Of a DNA stretch of 64,000 nucleotides, positions 8,881-17,066 are shown piece by piece. The translations under genes and the position numbers were made by a program. The DNA comes from Anaerococcus nagyae (GTDB lineage Bacteria > Bacillota > Clostridia > Tissierellales > Peptoniphilaceae), in NCBI RefSeq assembly GCF_017874535.1, contig NZ_JAGGLS010000001.1:248001-312000 (forward strand), given 5' to 3'. Below the pieces are notes generated by a model. That model was given only the letters and a program-made list of their open reading frames with translations, was not told the DNA's origin and ran no database searches. How positions within the stretch are numbered: the stretch's first letter is position 1; the number at the start of each line of letters is the position of its first letter.

Positions 8881-8905
8881 AAAAAAAGAGCCAAGCTTAG
8901 CTCTT
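8881..8905 (-). terminator. Terminator after the COG0523 GTPase gene
   Basis: On the minus strand AAGAGC-TAAGCTTG-GCTCTT is followed by a run of T (plus-strand A run from 8881). It lies 25 bases past the stop at 8930 and separates the adh-GTPase unit from the BceAB-type operon. Confidence 0.75.
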
Positions 8906-8929
8906 CCTTAATTACTATTAATTTTTAGC

Positions 8930-9811
8930 TTATTTGGAAAATAATATATCGTAAGAATCCTTTTCCAAATCTTCTCCTATAAAAATAAGAGAATTATTTG
9001 AAGATTTCCCCTCATACTTTTCTACATTAAATTTATTATCTACAATATCCACTCTTACTTTTTTATTAGTAACATCGACTATACCCTTAGCTCTAATAAG
9101 TTTTCCAAATCTATTACAAGTAACAGCATTTAGCTTGGTTCCTAGCTCATTAAAATCCTTAAAATTTACATTATCATAGCTAAAGCTATCTAACTTTAAT
9201 TCTTTACTAGCTGAATTAGCTCCTATATCTATATCATAAGTGCTAAGTAATTCTTGCCATATATCTTTATCAAAATCTTTGTAATGATTTGCGTATATAC
9301 TTGCCTTCGTTAATCTTTCTAACTTACTTATTACCTCTTCTATTTCTTCTTTACTGGTATTCTCGGTTTTAGATAATAATAAGTATCCGGAGTTTTTAAT
9401 CTGGTCTAAGAAAAGATCTTCATAGTTCCTAATTAAGCTATCAACGCTGTTGTAGTCTACTATAGTTATAGGATTTAATAATTTTATTTTTTCATATTCT
9501 ATAGACTTAATATTAGCGATGATATTAGATAAATATCCTACGCCAGTAGGCTCAATGATTAAGTAATCAGGATCTATAGTATTTTCTATAGTTATAACTG
9601 TTGTTGCGAAATCCTTCTTTTTTGAACAACATACACAACCTTCCTCCAAAGAAAGAATATCTTTTCCTGTATTAGCTAATATATCATAATCCACATTTGC
9701 TTTAGCATAGTCATTTTCTAATATTGCTACGTTTTCTAATCTCTTTTGAAATTCTTCTATAAAAGTAGTCTTTCCACTGCCCAGAAAGCCAGATACTATT
9801 ATTATTTGCAT
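8930..9811 (-). CDS. COG0523 (CobW/ZNG1-type) GTP-binding metallochaperone
   Basis: A 293-residue G3E-family GTPase. Walker A is GFLGSGKTT (residues 8-16); the defining metal motif GCVCC is at 58-62 (C59, C61, C62); EPTGVG and the guanine-specifying LLSKTEN follow. The C-terminal CobW_C-like part is about 90 residues. Family members deliver Zn (or Co/Ni) to client metalloenzymes. The gene starts one base after the stop of a zinc-type alcohol dehydrogenase, which makes that enzyme the obvious client candidate. Cobalamin synthesis is unlikely as no cob genes are near. Confidence 0.85.
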   Translation of the reverse strand: MQIIIVSGFLGSGKTTFIEEFQKRLENVAILENDYAKANVDYDILANTGKDILSLEEGCVCCSKKKDFATTVITIENTIDPDYLIIEPTGVGYLSNIIANIKSIEYEKIKLLNPITIVDYNSVDSLIRNYEDLFLDQIKNSGYLLLSKTENTSKEEIEEVISKLERLTKASIYANHYKDFDKDIWQELLSTYDIDIGANSASKELKLDSFSYDNVNFKDFNELGTKLNAVTCNRFGKLIRAKGIVDVTNKKVRVDIVDNKFNVEKYEGKSSNNSLIFIGEDLEKDSYDILFSK

Positions 9812-9812
9812 A

Positions 9813-10889
9813 TTATTTATCCATCAAATCTTCTGCTACTACTACAACTGGCTTAATCAAATCAGCTGGCTTATCTTTCATAAGATATAAGGCATCTTCA
9901 ACTTTATCTAAACCATAGAATTTATGAGTTACAAGTTTGGAGATATCAAGCTTGCCACAAGATACGAGACTAGCCAATTTTTCCATCCTAAGTCTTCCAC
10001 CTGGTGTTAGTCCTCCGCTTATGACTTTATGTCCCATACCTACGCCCCACTCAGCTCTAGGAATTTTTACATAATCACCGCCATCAAGATAGTTCACATT
10101 GCCAATCTTAGCACCTGGCTTCATAGCTTTTATAGCTTCTTCAAAAGTATCTACTCCACCACCAGCTATAATAACCCTGTCTACACCCTTACCATTGGTA
10201 AGATCTAATACTTGTTCAGAAATAGACCCTTCCTTATAAGAAATTATGTCGGTTGCTCCATAATATTTAGCAGCTTCTACACATTTTGGTCTAGTACCTA
10301 CAGCATAAATTTTACCAGCGCCTCTTAAGTTTGCTCCTGCAACAGACATCAAGCCAACAGGACCTATTCCTATAACTAAAACTTCATCTCCAAATTGCAC
10401 ATCAGCTTGTTCAACTCCATGGAAACCTGTAGTTACCATATCCGATAACATAGGTGCAAGGACTGGATCAACCCCTTCTGGAATCAATGCTAAGTTAGCG
10501 TCAGCATCATTTACATGAAAAACTTCTGCAAAAACTCCATCCTTAAAGTTCGAAAACTTCCATCCTGCAAGCATTCCACCAGAATGCATAGGAAATCCTG
10601 CTTGACTTTCAAGAGATGACCAATCAGGAGTTATAGCAGGTACTAATACCCTATCTCCTACTTTGAAATCCTTTACAAGCTCTCCAACTTTTACAATTTC
10701 TCCTGCTGATTCATGACCTAAAATCATATCGTGTCTATCTCCGATCGCACCTTCCCACACTGTGTGAATATCAGATGTACAAGGTGCTAAAGAAATCGGC
10801 TTTACCAGGGCATCCAGAGGACCAATCTCTGGCTCTGGTTTTTCAATCCATCCTGTTTGACCAATTCCCAACATTGCAAAACCTTTCAT
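9813..10889 (-). CDS. adh: Zinc-dependent secondary (isopropanol-type) alcohol dehydrogenase
   Basis: A 358-residue medium-chain dehydrogenase closely resembling NADP-dependent secondary alcohol dehydrogenases (Thermoanaerobacter brockii, Clostridium beijerinckii). The catalytic zinc ligands of that subfamily are present: C37 in LAPCTSD, H59 in ILGHESAGE, and the aspartate in MLSDMVTTGFHG. The Rossmann motif is GIGPVGLMSVAG, followed by VGTRPKC, compatible with NADP preference. It lacks the four-cysteine structural zinc loop, as in the subfamily. AAGGAGG precedes the ATG; it is followed at one base by a COG0523 GTPase. Confidence 0.9.
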   Translation of the reverse strand: MKGFAMLGIGQTGWIEKPEPEIGPLDALVKPISLAPCTSDIHTVWEGAIGDRHDMILGHESAGEIVKVGELVKDFKVGDRVLVPAITPDWSSLESQAGFPMHSGGMLAGWKFSNFKDGVFAEVFHVNDADANLALIPEGVDPVLAPMLSDMVTTGFHGVEQADVQFGDEVLVIGIGPVGLMSVAGANLRGAGKIYAVGTRPKCVEAAKYYGATDIISYKEGSISEQVLDLTNGKGVDRVIIAGGGVDTFEEAIKAMKPGAKIGNVNYLDGGDYVKIPRAEWGVGMGHKVISGGLTPGGRLRMEKLASLVSCGKLDISKLVTHKFYGLDKVEDALYLMKDKPADLIKPVVVVAEDLMDK

Positions 10890-10918
10890 ATAAACCTCCT
10901 TATTTTTATTTCAATATC

Positions 10919-10946
10919 ATTATATATCGTTTTCTCTAATCGTCAA
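10919..10946 (-). promoter_or_regulatory. Sigma-A promoter of the adh-GTPase operon
   Basis: On the minus strand TTGACG (10941-10946) and TATAAT (10919-10924) are separated by 16 bases, 30 bases upstream of the adh ATG. Related AT-rich arms (TATATATCGTT and AACGTTATATA) flank it as an imperfect inverted repeat, a possible operator. Confidence 0.75.
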
Positions 10947-11003
10947 TAATTTAACGTTATATATTTAACTTTTCTATACATTTTTCTTGATCCTACTAGT
11001 AAT

Positions 11004-11972
11004 TTAATTTATCTCTCGAGCTAAATTAAGTATGAGTTTGCTACCTATTCCCACCTCTGATTCAATATCTACATCTATACTTAAGTTTTCTGCGGTAGTT
11101 TTTACTAAATTCAACCCAATCCCGGTTGACTTTTTATAAATCCTACCATTATAGCCCGTATATGATTTATCAAAAACTCTTGGCAAATCTTCCTTTCTGA
11201 TCCCTATACCCGTATCCTCAATTACCAAATTTTTACCTTTCATATAAATACTGATTTCTCCATTTTGAGTATATTTATTTGAATTAGATAATATTTGATC
11301 TAATATTAAGCCAAACCATTTTTCATCAGTAGTTATAAACAATTCAGTAGGACAAAATTTTACCTTGTTTTTCTTTTTTATGAACAGTTTAGAATATTTT
11401 TTTATAGATGATCTTATAAGCTTATCCAAGCTTTGCTTTTTAAAAACAAAATCAGTGGATAAGGATTCAAGTCTAATATAGGATAATAAGCTTTCTATGT
11501 ACTCTTCTATTTCAAAAACCTCTGCCCTAGCAGCATGACTATCAACAGGGTGATCATTTAATATCAGGTCTAGAGAAAAAAGAGGAGTCTTTACTTGATG
11601 GGCCCACATGGTCATATAATCTTTAAATTCTTTCATCTTTAAGTCAAAAGATTTTTCCATTTCCTTATTTAACTTATTAATAGAATCAATTTCTTCAAAA
11701 AACTTTGTGTTATTAATTATATCAGGTGGATCCATGGAAGGATCATCAGCCCAATAGGTCAATGCGTTTGAAATTTTTTTATAGTTTATAAAAGAAATTA
11801 CTATATCCACTAAAAATAGTAGAACTGATACCAATATTATATATAGGATATAATTTCTATCAATTCCAAATAAAGTGCTTGCAAATAAGAAAACTATATA
11901 AAGTGAAAATATTATTAATACATGAGTCTTTATTTTTAAAAATCTAACTATCTCTTTCAATATAATAACCAA
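11004..11972 (-). CDS. BceS-type intramembrane-sensing histidine kinase
   Basis: A 322-residue kinase with two transmembrane helices (about 17-36 and 41-61) separated by only a few residues, so it has no extracellular sensor domain: the hallmark of intramembrane-sensing kinases that take their signal from a BceAB-type transporter. H125 in MWAHQVKTPLFSLDL is the phosphoacceptor, the HQxKTP form typical of the group. The ATPase domain has LSNSNKYT (N box), DTGIGI and TGIGLNL. It overlaps the response regulator gene by 29 bases. The likely partner transporter is at 6031-8756. Confidence 0.9.
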   Translation of the reverse strand: MVIILKEIVRFLKIKTHVLIIFSLYIVFLFASTLFGIDRNYILYIILVSVLLFLVDIVISFINYKKISNALTYWADDPSMDPPDIINNTKFFEEIDSINKLNKEMEKSFDLKMKEFKDYMTMWAHQVKTPLFSLDLILNDHPVDSHAARAEVFEIEEYIESLLSYIRLESLSTDFVFKKQSLDKLIRSSIKKYSKLFIKKKNKVKFCPTELFITTDEKWFGLILDQILSNSNKYTQNGEISIYMKGKNLVIEDTGIGIRKEDLPRVFDKSYTGYNGRIYKKSTGIGLNLVKTTAENLSIDVDIESEVGIGSKLILNLAREIN

Positions 11973-12630
11973 CTTTCTTTTTAGTCTTTATTAAATCTTT
12001 TAGGCCAACATCCTCAAGTTTTTTACGAAGTCTCATAATATTTACAGTAAGTGTATTGTCATCAATAAATTCATCAGTCTGCCATATCTTATCCATCAGT
12101 TCCTCTCGCTTAAATACTTTCTCTGGATATGTAAACATCATCTCTAAAATTAAGTATTCATTCTTTGACAAGCTAACTTCTTTATTATCAAATATCAATA
12201 ACATTCTATTCCTATCTATAAATATATCTTTATATGAAATATTGTGAGTTACTTCTGTATACTCATATGATCTTCGAAGTAAGGCCTTAATTTTCGCCAA
12301 TAATAACTCCAAATCAAAAGGCTTAGTTATATAGTCATCAGCTCCCATATTCATTGCCATTATCTTATTTAAGTTTTCACTAGCTGAAGATATAAAAATT
12401 ATGGGAACATTCGAAACATTTCTAATTTTTTCGCACCAATAATATCCATTGAAAAATGGTAGAGATATATCTATCAAAATAATAGCTGGGTCTATTCTTT
12501 CATATTCCTCAAAAACTTTCTCATAATCTTTAACTAGATAAACTTCATAAGACCAATTTTCCAAAAATTTTTTAAGCGATTTAGCTATAATCTCATCATC
12601 TTCTATCAAAAATATTTTAAATCTATCCAT
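11944..12630 (-). CDS. BceR-type OmpR-family response regulator
   Basis: A 228-residue regulator with acidic pocket E10-D12, phosphoacceptor D54 in IILIDISLPFFNG, and the DDYITKPF loop. The winged-helix domain ends KTKKKVGYYIERDS, typical of BceR-like proteins (VGYYI). RBS AAAGGGG lies before the ATG at 12628-12630. It would activate the BceAB-type operon at 6031-8756; a second regulator of the same fold at 3945-4613 belongs to the other peptide transporter, so cross-talk is possible. Confidence 0.9.
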   Translation of the reverse strand: MDRFKIFLIEDDEIIAKSLKKFLENWSYEVYLVKDYEKVFEEYERIDPAIILIDISLPFFNGYYWCEKIRNVSNVPIIFISSASENLNKIMAMNMGADDYITKPFDLELLLAKIKALLRRSYEYTEVTHNISYKDIFIDRNRMLLIFDNKEVSLSKNEYLILEMMFTYPEKVFKREELMDKIWQTDEFIDDNTLTVNIMRLRKKLEDVGLKDLIKTKKKVGYYIERDS

Positions 12631-12672
12631 AATTAACCCCTTTCATATGATTATATCCTAAAAATACACATT

Positions 12673-12706
12673 AAAAAAAGCTACCAAGATTTAATCTCAG
12701 TAGCTT
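12673..12706 (-). terminator. Terminator after the second CmpB-family gene
   Basis: AAGCTAC (12678-12684) pairs with GTAGCTT (12700-12706), with an inner AGAT/ATCT pairing; on the minus strand the stem is followed by seven T. It begins 4 bases after the stop of the 12710-13471 gene and isolates it from the BceRS-type genes. Confidence 0.8.
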
Positions 12707-12709
12707 GCA

Positions 12710-13471
12710 TTATTTATTTTTTTCTTTAAAGTCATATCCTCTATCTTCCAAGTCTTCTATAAGATTTGGAAAAGCTTTTAGGATTCTCTTTTCACCGTAT
12801 TTATCAAAGCTTTCTTTGAAGTCTTTGCTCCTTTGATCAAATTCTTTTCTTTTATTACTTGTTTTACCAGCCGCTTCTATACCCTTATTTGCAATTTTTT
12901 CTCCAATATCTGTTGTAAACTCGCTAATTTTTTCTGAAGATTTTTCTACCTGACTAAACTTTTTATTGATTCCTAGAATTGAATTTATTGTTGCTACTAA
13001 ATCTATGATAAATAATACAGCCACAATTATATTTATTCCTATAGTCAATTTATAAGGAATATATTTTACTAAATTTGCAATCATCGGATGTATAGCTTCA
13101 TATAGAATAAAGCACAAAGCTGCCCATGCAATGGAATACTCTGCACAAATATAGCCACCTATATTAAATTTCTTATCAGAGTAATCCCACCATTTTTTAT
13201 GGAAGACTTTTTCTAGGATAAAGCCTGTTATAAGTTCTATTATTGAAGCTATAATCATTGAAGCAAAAAATAAAAAAAGTTTACTATCAGTTCTAACTGA
13301 CTTTAGTAGTATCAAAATACTAATAACTGCAAAGCCATAAATAGGGCACCAAGGCCCATTTAATACTCCACAGTTAATATATTTTGCTTGTCTAATTGCA
13401 TTATAGGTTACTTCCAACGCCCAACCTATGATGGCATAAATAAAAAAATAAATTATATAGATTTTAAGCAT
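12710..13471 (-). CDS. CmpB-family (PF06541-type) membrane protein, copy 2
   Basis: A 253-residue membrane protein of the family labelled 'putative ABC-transporter type IV' (CmpB). It opens IYFFIYAIIGWALEVTYNAI, then GVLNGPWCPIYGF, GFILEKVFHKKWWDYS and GGYICAEYSIAW, motifs nearly repeated in its neighbour at 13537-14322. About five transmembrane segments cover residues 1-170; the last 80 residues are charged and probably cytosolic, ending PNLIEDLEDRGYDFKEK. The biochemical role of the family is not established, and no ABC ATPase is adjacent. Confidence 0.75.
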   Translation of the reverse strand: MLKIYIIYFFIYAIIGWALEVTYNAIRQAKYINCGVLNGPWCPIYGFAVISILILLKSVRTDSKLFLFFASMIIASIIELITGFILEKVFHKKWWDYSDKKFNIGGYICAEYSIAWAALCFILYEAIHPMIANLVKYIPYKLTIGINIIVAVLFIIDLVATINSILGINKKFSQVEKSSEKISEFTTDIGEKIANKGIEAAGKTSNKRKEFDQRSKDFKESFDKYGEKRILKAFPNLIEDLEDRGYDFKEKNK

Positions 13472-13536
13472 AAATACCCCTAAATAAATCTTTATTTAAT
13501 TAAGAATAGCAAAATTTATAATAATAGGCAAGACTT

Positions 13537-14322
13537 TTATTTTTCTTCTTTTCTTTTTATAAAGTCTCTATTTCCCCACCTATCTTCTAAATCTTTAATT
13601 AAATTCGGATAAGCACGTAGTAGTCTCTTTTCTCCAAAGGAATCAAATTTAGCTCTAAATTCTGCACTTCTTTCATCAAATTCCTTTACAAATCTAGAAT
13701 TTTCAAACTCTTTTTTCTTATCGAGAGCTACAAATGTCTTATCTGCAACCTTTTGTCCTATACCATCAGATACTTTTTTGATATCTTTAGACTGATTTTC
13801 CAATGATTTGAATTTTGCACTTAAGCCCATAATTGTAATTACTGTTGATATAAAATCAACTAAAAACACGATTCCTAGTATTATATTTAGTATTATAATT
13901 ACTTTTATAGGAACTAGTTCTGTAGCCTTTTTTATCAAAGGATGGACAGCTTCATATAATACAAAACAGGCAGCTCCCCATATTAATGAGAATTCAGCAC
14001 AAATATATCCTCCTAAGTTAAACTTATAGCCCGTATAATCCCACCATCTTTTATGAAATATCTTTTCTAATATAAAACCTGTTACAAGTTCTAAAAGAGT
14101 TGCTATAATCATTGATACAAAAAATAATAATAGCTTATTAATATTTCCCACTTTATTTAATAGTAGAATTACTGCTACAGCACCAAAACCATAAATAGGA
14201 CAATATGGGCCATTAAAAAATCCTCTATTTACAAATCTTCCTTTAGTAATAACATGAAAAGATACTTCTAAAATCCAGCCTATAATAGCATATATAAAAA
14301 AATAAAATATGTAATATTGCAT
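13537..14322 (-). CDS. CmpB-family (PF06541-type) membrane protein, copy 1
   Basis: A 261-residue paralogue of the downstream gene; blocks YAIIGW-LEV, NGP-CPIYGFG, FHKRWWDYTGYKFNLGGYICAEFS and PNLIKDLEDR are shared. About five transmembrane segments precede a charged tail of about 85 residues. The two genes are 65 bases apart on the same strand, most likely a tandem duplication that kept both copies. The ATG at 14320-14322 follows a hairpin whose 3' arm contains the AGGAG site (see terminator at 14334-14359). Function unknown. Confidence 0.75.
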   Translation of the reverse strand: MQYYIFYFFIYAIIGWILEVSFHVITKGRFVNRGFFNGPYCPIYGFGAVAVILLLNKVGNINKLLLFFVSMIIATLLELVTGFILEKIFHKRWWDYTGYKFNLGGYICAEFSLIWGAACFVLYEAVHPLIKKATELVPIKVIIILNIILGIVFLVDFISTVITIMGLSAKFKSLENQSKDIKKVSDGIGQKVADKTFVALDKKKEFENSRFVKEFDERSAEFRAKFDSFGEKRLLRAYPNLIKDLEDRWGNRDFIKRKEEK

Positions 14323-14333
14323 AAATAAAAAAA

Positions 14334-14359
14334 ACTCCTAAGAATTACTTCTTAAGAGT
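14334..14359 (-). terminator. Hairpin that is both terminator and RBS-containing leader
   Basis: Minus-strand ACTCTTAAGAA-GTAA-TTCTTAGGAGT followed by eight T is an intrinsic terminator. Its 3' arm contains AGGAG, the only ribosome binding site for the gene starting at 14322, with the T-run acting as a 12-base spacer. It may end upstream transcription and limit translation of the CmpB-type gene. Confidence 0.65.
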
Positions 14360-14373
14360 ATATTTTACATATT

Positions 14374-14535
14374 CTATTTGATACATTCAACTATCTTGCT
14401 TATTTCATCCTTATCTAGGGTTATTTCTAGCGTAACAATATTTTCTCCCTCTGTAAGAACTACATAGTTAAATTATCCATCATACCAGTACTTTCCAAAG
14501 CTAATTATATTACAATATTTAAAAATAAAAAATTA
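14374..14535 (-). pseudogene. Remnant of an unidentified small gene
   Basis: A minus-strand frame between pap and the CmpB genes reads as protein-like sequence, with KYCNIISFGKYWYDG, an in-frame stop at 14473-14475, then FNYVVLTEGENIVTLEITL and DKDEISKIVECIK before a stop at 14374-14376. The second half has no ATG near its beginning and no RBS. The composition (acidic/basic alternation, beta-like strands) is unlike random AT-rich DNA, so it is probably the C-terminal relic of a decayed gene. Family not recognised. Confidence 0.35.
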
Positions 14536-16011
14536 TCAATTATTATTCTTATCAAATTCTTTCAAATGCTTTTTAGCACGCTTTAAATATTCTTCCATAA
14601 CTTTAATCCTTGCATAATATTTCTGATTGCCTTCTACAATTATCCAAGGGGCATAATCAACATTAGTACGATCTAGCATTTCATCCATAGCTTCTATATA
14701 TGAGTCCCATTTTGCTCTATTGCGCCAATCTTCATCTGTGATTTTATAATTTTTATCAGGATTATTTTCACGTGCCATAAAGCGTTTATACTCTTCATCC
14801 TTATCTATAACTACGAAAAATTTGAGTATCAAGCTTCCATGATCATGTATTTGCTTTTCCATATCTAGCATTTCATCATAGGCTCTATCCCATTCATAAG
14901 TTGTTGCAAAGCCTTCTACACGCTCTACCATGACTCTGCCATACCAGGACCTAGAAAAAATTCCTACATAACCATCCTCTGGCAATTTATTATAAAATCT
15001 CCATAAATAATGATGGTCCAATTCATTTTTAGTTGGAGCTGAAATTGCATGCACGGTGTAAAGTCTTGGATCAACTTTTTTTACAAGTCTTTCTATAGCA
15101 CCATCTTTTCCAGCCGCATCAACACCTTCAAAAACTAAAACAGTAGATATGCCACGTTTGTAATATTCAAACATCATATCTCTCACTTCTTTTTCAAGTT
15201 TATCTTTCTTTTCTTTGTATTCTTCTTCAGTTATTGTTTTAGTAAGGTCAAGATTTTCTATTATTTTATTATTACTTTGGTAAGAACGTTCAGTGTTTTC
15301 ATTATCTAGCCTTTGGGTTGATACCCTCTCTAAACCAATTGTTAAGGCTTCAAGCATTTGATAAAGTGCTTCTTTACTAGCCTTCTTTAAATCATTACTA
15401 TCAATTACAGTCCACGGGCTAAAAGAGAAATCTGTTTTTTCTATTATATTTTCAAAATGTTTTTGATAATCTTTATAATTTTTATTTTGCTCTTCATCAT
15501 TTCTCTTTAGATAAAAGCTTTTTTCGTTAGAATCTTTAAGTTTTTCTATTCTCTTTTTTTGCTCATCCTTACTTACATTTAGAAAAAACTTGATTATTAT
15601 AGTCTGATCATCATATAGCATCTTTTCCATATTTTCCATAGACTTTATCTTTTTGTCAAGTTCTTTCTCTTTTAGGCTTAAATCATCAAATAATTTGTAA
15701 TATAATGATCTATCAAAAATTTTTATATGACCTTTTTTGGGAACATTCTCAAAAAATCTCTTCTCAAAAGGAAACCTATTATCATATTCTTCATTTTTCT
15801 CAAAAACATCTACATCAAAGTACTTTGGTATCAAATCTTGGCTTAGATAATTTATTACATAGCCCTTACCTGCCGACTCAAATCCATCTACCATTACAAG
15901 GACTGGAATTTCTAAATTCTGACAAATCCTTGCAAGCCTTGCTACTCTTGCTTCAAGATCAGAGCGACCTAAGTCGTTATATTCTACTTTTATTTCTTTA
16001 TTTAAATTCAT
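14536..16011 (-). CDS. pap: Polyphosphate:AMP phosphotransferase (two PPK2 domains)
   Basis: A 491-residue protein with two tandem PPK2 domains, the layout of polyphosphate:AMP phosphotransferase, which makes ADP from AMP and polyphosphate. Domain 1 (about 10-225) has the P-loop variant MVDGFESAGKG and FDRSLYYKLF; domain 2 (about 265-485) has FEGVDAAGKDGAIERL, FSRSWYGRVMVERVEGF and an RENNPDKNYKITDEDW lid. Family knowledge says domain 2 is the active one, and here domain 1 is the more divergent. It lies 33 bases downstream of the Crp-family regulator on the same strand, so the two may be co-transcribed. Confidence 0.9.
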   Translation of the reverse strand: MNLNKEIKVEYNDLGRSDLEARVARLARICQNLEIPVLVMVDGFESAGKGYVINYLSQDLIPKYFDVDVFEKNEEYDNRFPFEKRFFENVPKKGHIKIFDRSLYYKLFDDLSLKEKELDKKIKSMENMEKMLYDDQTIIIKFFLNVSKDEQKKRIEKLKDSNEKSFYLKRNDEEQNKNYKDYQKHFENIIEKTDFSFSPWTVIDSNDLKKASKEALYQMLEALTIGLERVSTQRLDNENTERSYQSNNKIIENLDLTKTITEEEYKEKKDKLEKEVRDMMFEYYKRGISTVLVFEGVDAAGKDGAIERLVKKVDPRLYTVHAISAPTKNELDHHYLWRFYNKLPEDGYVGIFSRSWYGRVMVERVEGFATTYEWDRAYDEMLDMEKQIHDHGSLILKFFVVIDKDEEYKRFMARENNPDKNYKITDEDWRNRAKWDSYIEAMDEMLDRTNVDYAPWIIVEGNQKYYARIKVMEEYLKRAKKHLKEFDKNNN

Positions 16012-16044
16012 AGCGTACTCCTTTATAGAATTCTACCCAAAATC

Positions 16045-16692
16045 CTAAATGATATCCTTCAGTCTTTCTATATCTTCGATTTCTATTGATTTATCAGATA
16101 ACGTTATTAATCCATCATCTATCATATTTGATAACTCACGAGATAAAGAAGGTCTTGTTGTTGCAAGTATATCCGCCCATTCTTCTCTGGAATGATCTAT
16201 AGATACTTTAGAATTTTCTTGATTTAGTATTAGATATTTGACTATTTTTTGTCTAAGAGTAGACTGGGAGGTAATTTGGTTAGTGCGGCTCAATTGAAGA
16301 CATTTTTTAGATAAAAGGTCTATATAAGATTGCAAAAATTCTTTTGATACATCTGTTTCAAATATTTTTTTAAAATCGTTAATTATTAAAACTTTACTAT
16401 CATTTTCTGCTTCAGCTGAAAAGTCAAAAGGTTCACCAAGATAGGAATAAACTTCACCGAAGATAGAGGGTTTATTAAGCTTTTTTATAATAAATCTCTT
16501 GCCATTTGGATCTATTTTATATACCAATATGCTACCTTCTATAAGATAGTACATGTGAGAAGCTACTTCTCCTACCCTAAATATCTGCTCCCCCTTTTTA
16601 TAAAGTTTTTCTTCTATATTCACATTTTTTCTTATACATGATAAATCTTCATCACTTAGATTATTAAAAATTGAAATGTCTCTTAAATTCAT
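16045..16692 (-). CDS. Crp/Fnr-family transcriptional regulator (HcpR-like candidate)
   Basis: A 215-residue regulator: cyclic-nucleotide-binding-type beta barrel (about 10-120), dimer helix, then a winged helix with recognition region WADILATTRPSLSRELSNMIDDGLI. It lacks the N-terminal four-cysteine iron-sulfur motif of Fnr. Divergent from a radical SAM gene and 1.9 kb from hcp, whose promoter bears a Crp/Fnr-type palindrome, so an HcpR-like role in nitrosative or redox stress is the best inference. RBS GAGGTG precedes the ATG at 16690-16692. The pap gene follows. Confidence 0.85.
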   Translation of the reverse strand: MNLRDISIFNNLSDEDLSCIRKNVNIEEKLYKKGEQIFRVGEVASHMYYLIEGSILVYKIDPNGKRFIIKKLNKPSIFGEVYSYLGEPFDFSAEAENDSKVLIINDFKKIFETDVSKEFLQSYIDLLSKKCLQLSRTNQITSQSTLRQKIVKYLILNQENSKVSIDHSREEWADILATTRPSLSRELSNMIDDGLITLSDKSIEIEDIERLKDII

Positions 16693-16708
16693 ATTTCACC
16701 TCAGATTA

Positions 16709-16737
16709 AGTATAAAAAAGATCGTCTAATTTTTCAA
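16709..16737 (-). promoter_or_regulatory. Sigma-A promoter of the Crp-family regulator gene
   Basis: Minus-strand TTGAAA (16732-16737), 17-base spacer, TATACT (16709-16714), ending 17 bases before the ATG. No convincing operator overlaps it. The stretch 16738-16979 between the divergent genes is AT-rich, with nothing else recognisable. Confidence 0.7.
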
Positions 16738-16979
16738 CTACACAATTTATCAATAAAATTACTATAGATAAAAAAAGTCTATACTATCTTTAATACTTCT
16801 AATTGACTAGCCTTTAATCATTCTAAAAACACTATACAAGGATGAAGTATTGCTAATGCCAATACTAATATAAGATGTCAAATAGTGGATTTTTCATAGT
16901 AGCTAATTTCTTTATTTATTTGGGTATTATAATAATATAACTTAATTATTATTAATTTTTACATATTATAATTAAAAAA

Positions 16980-17018
16980 AGTTATGTACTTAACTATTTG
17001 CCAGATAATTAATATAAT
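16980..17018 (+). promoter_or_regulatory. Promoter and 16-bp near-palindrome upstream of the radical SAM gene
   Basis: TATAAT (17013-17018) lies 17 bases after TTAACT (16990-16995). The -35 overlaps AGTTATGTACTTAACT (16980-16995), palindromic except for one central pair. It could be a site for the divergent Crp-family regulator, although its half-sites differ from those at 20251-20266. Confidence 0.45.
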
Positions 17019-17066
17019 TAATAGTTATTTTTAAAATTCATTATATAGGAGGTATTTGATAATCTT

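Noticed and set aside
8930-9811. Cobalamin biosynthesis protein CobW
   Set aside because: The family is shared, but no cobalamin genes are near and the neighbour is a zinc enzyme.
9813-10889. Threonine or sorbitol dehydrogenase
   Set aside because: C37, H59, the zinc aspartate, and the absence of a structural zinc loop match the secondary alcohol dehydrogenase subfamily more closely.
16980-16995. Second copy of the hcp operator
   Set aside because: It is a near-palindrome of the same length, but half-sites (AGTTA) differ from TGTAAC and its distance to the -10 is four bases less.
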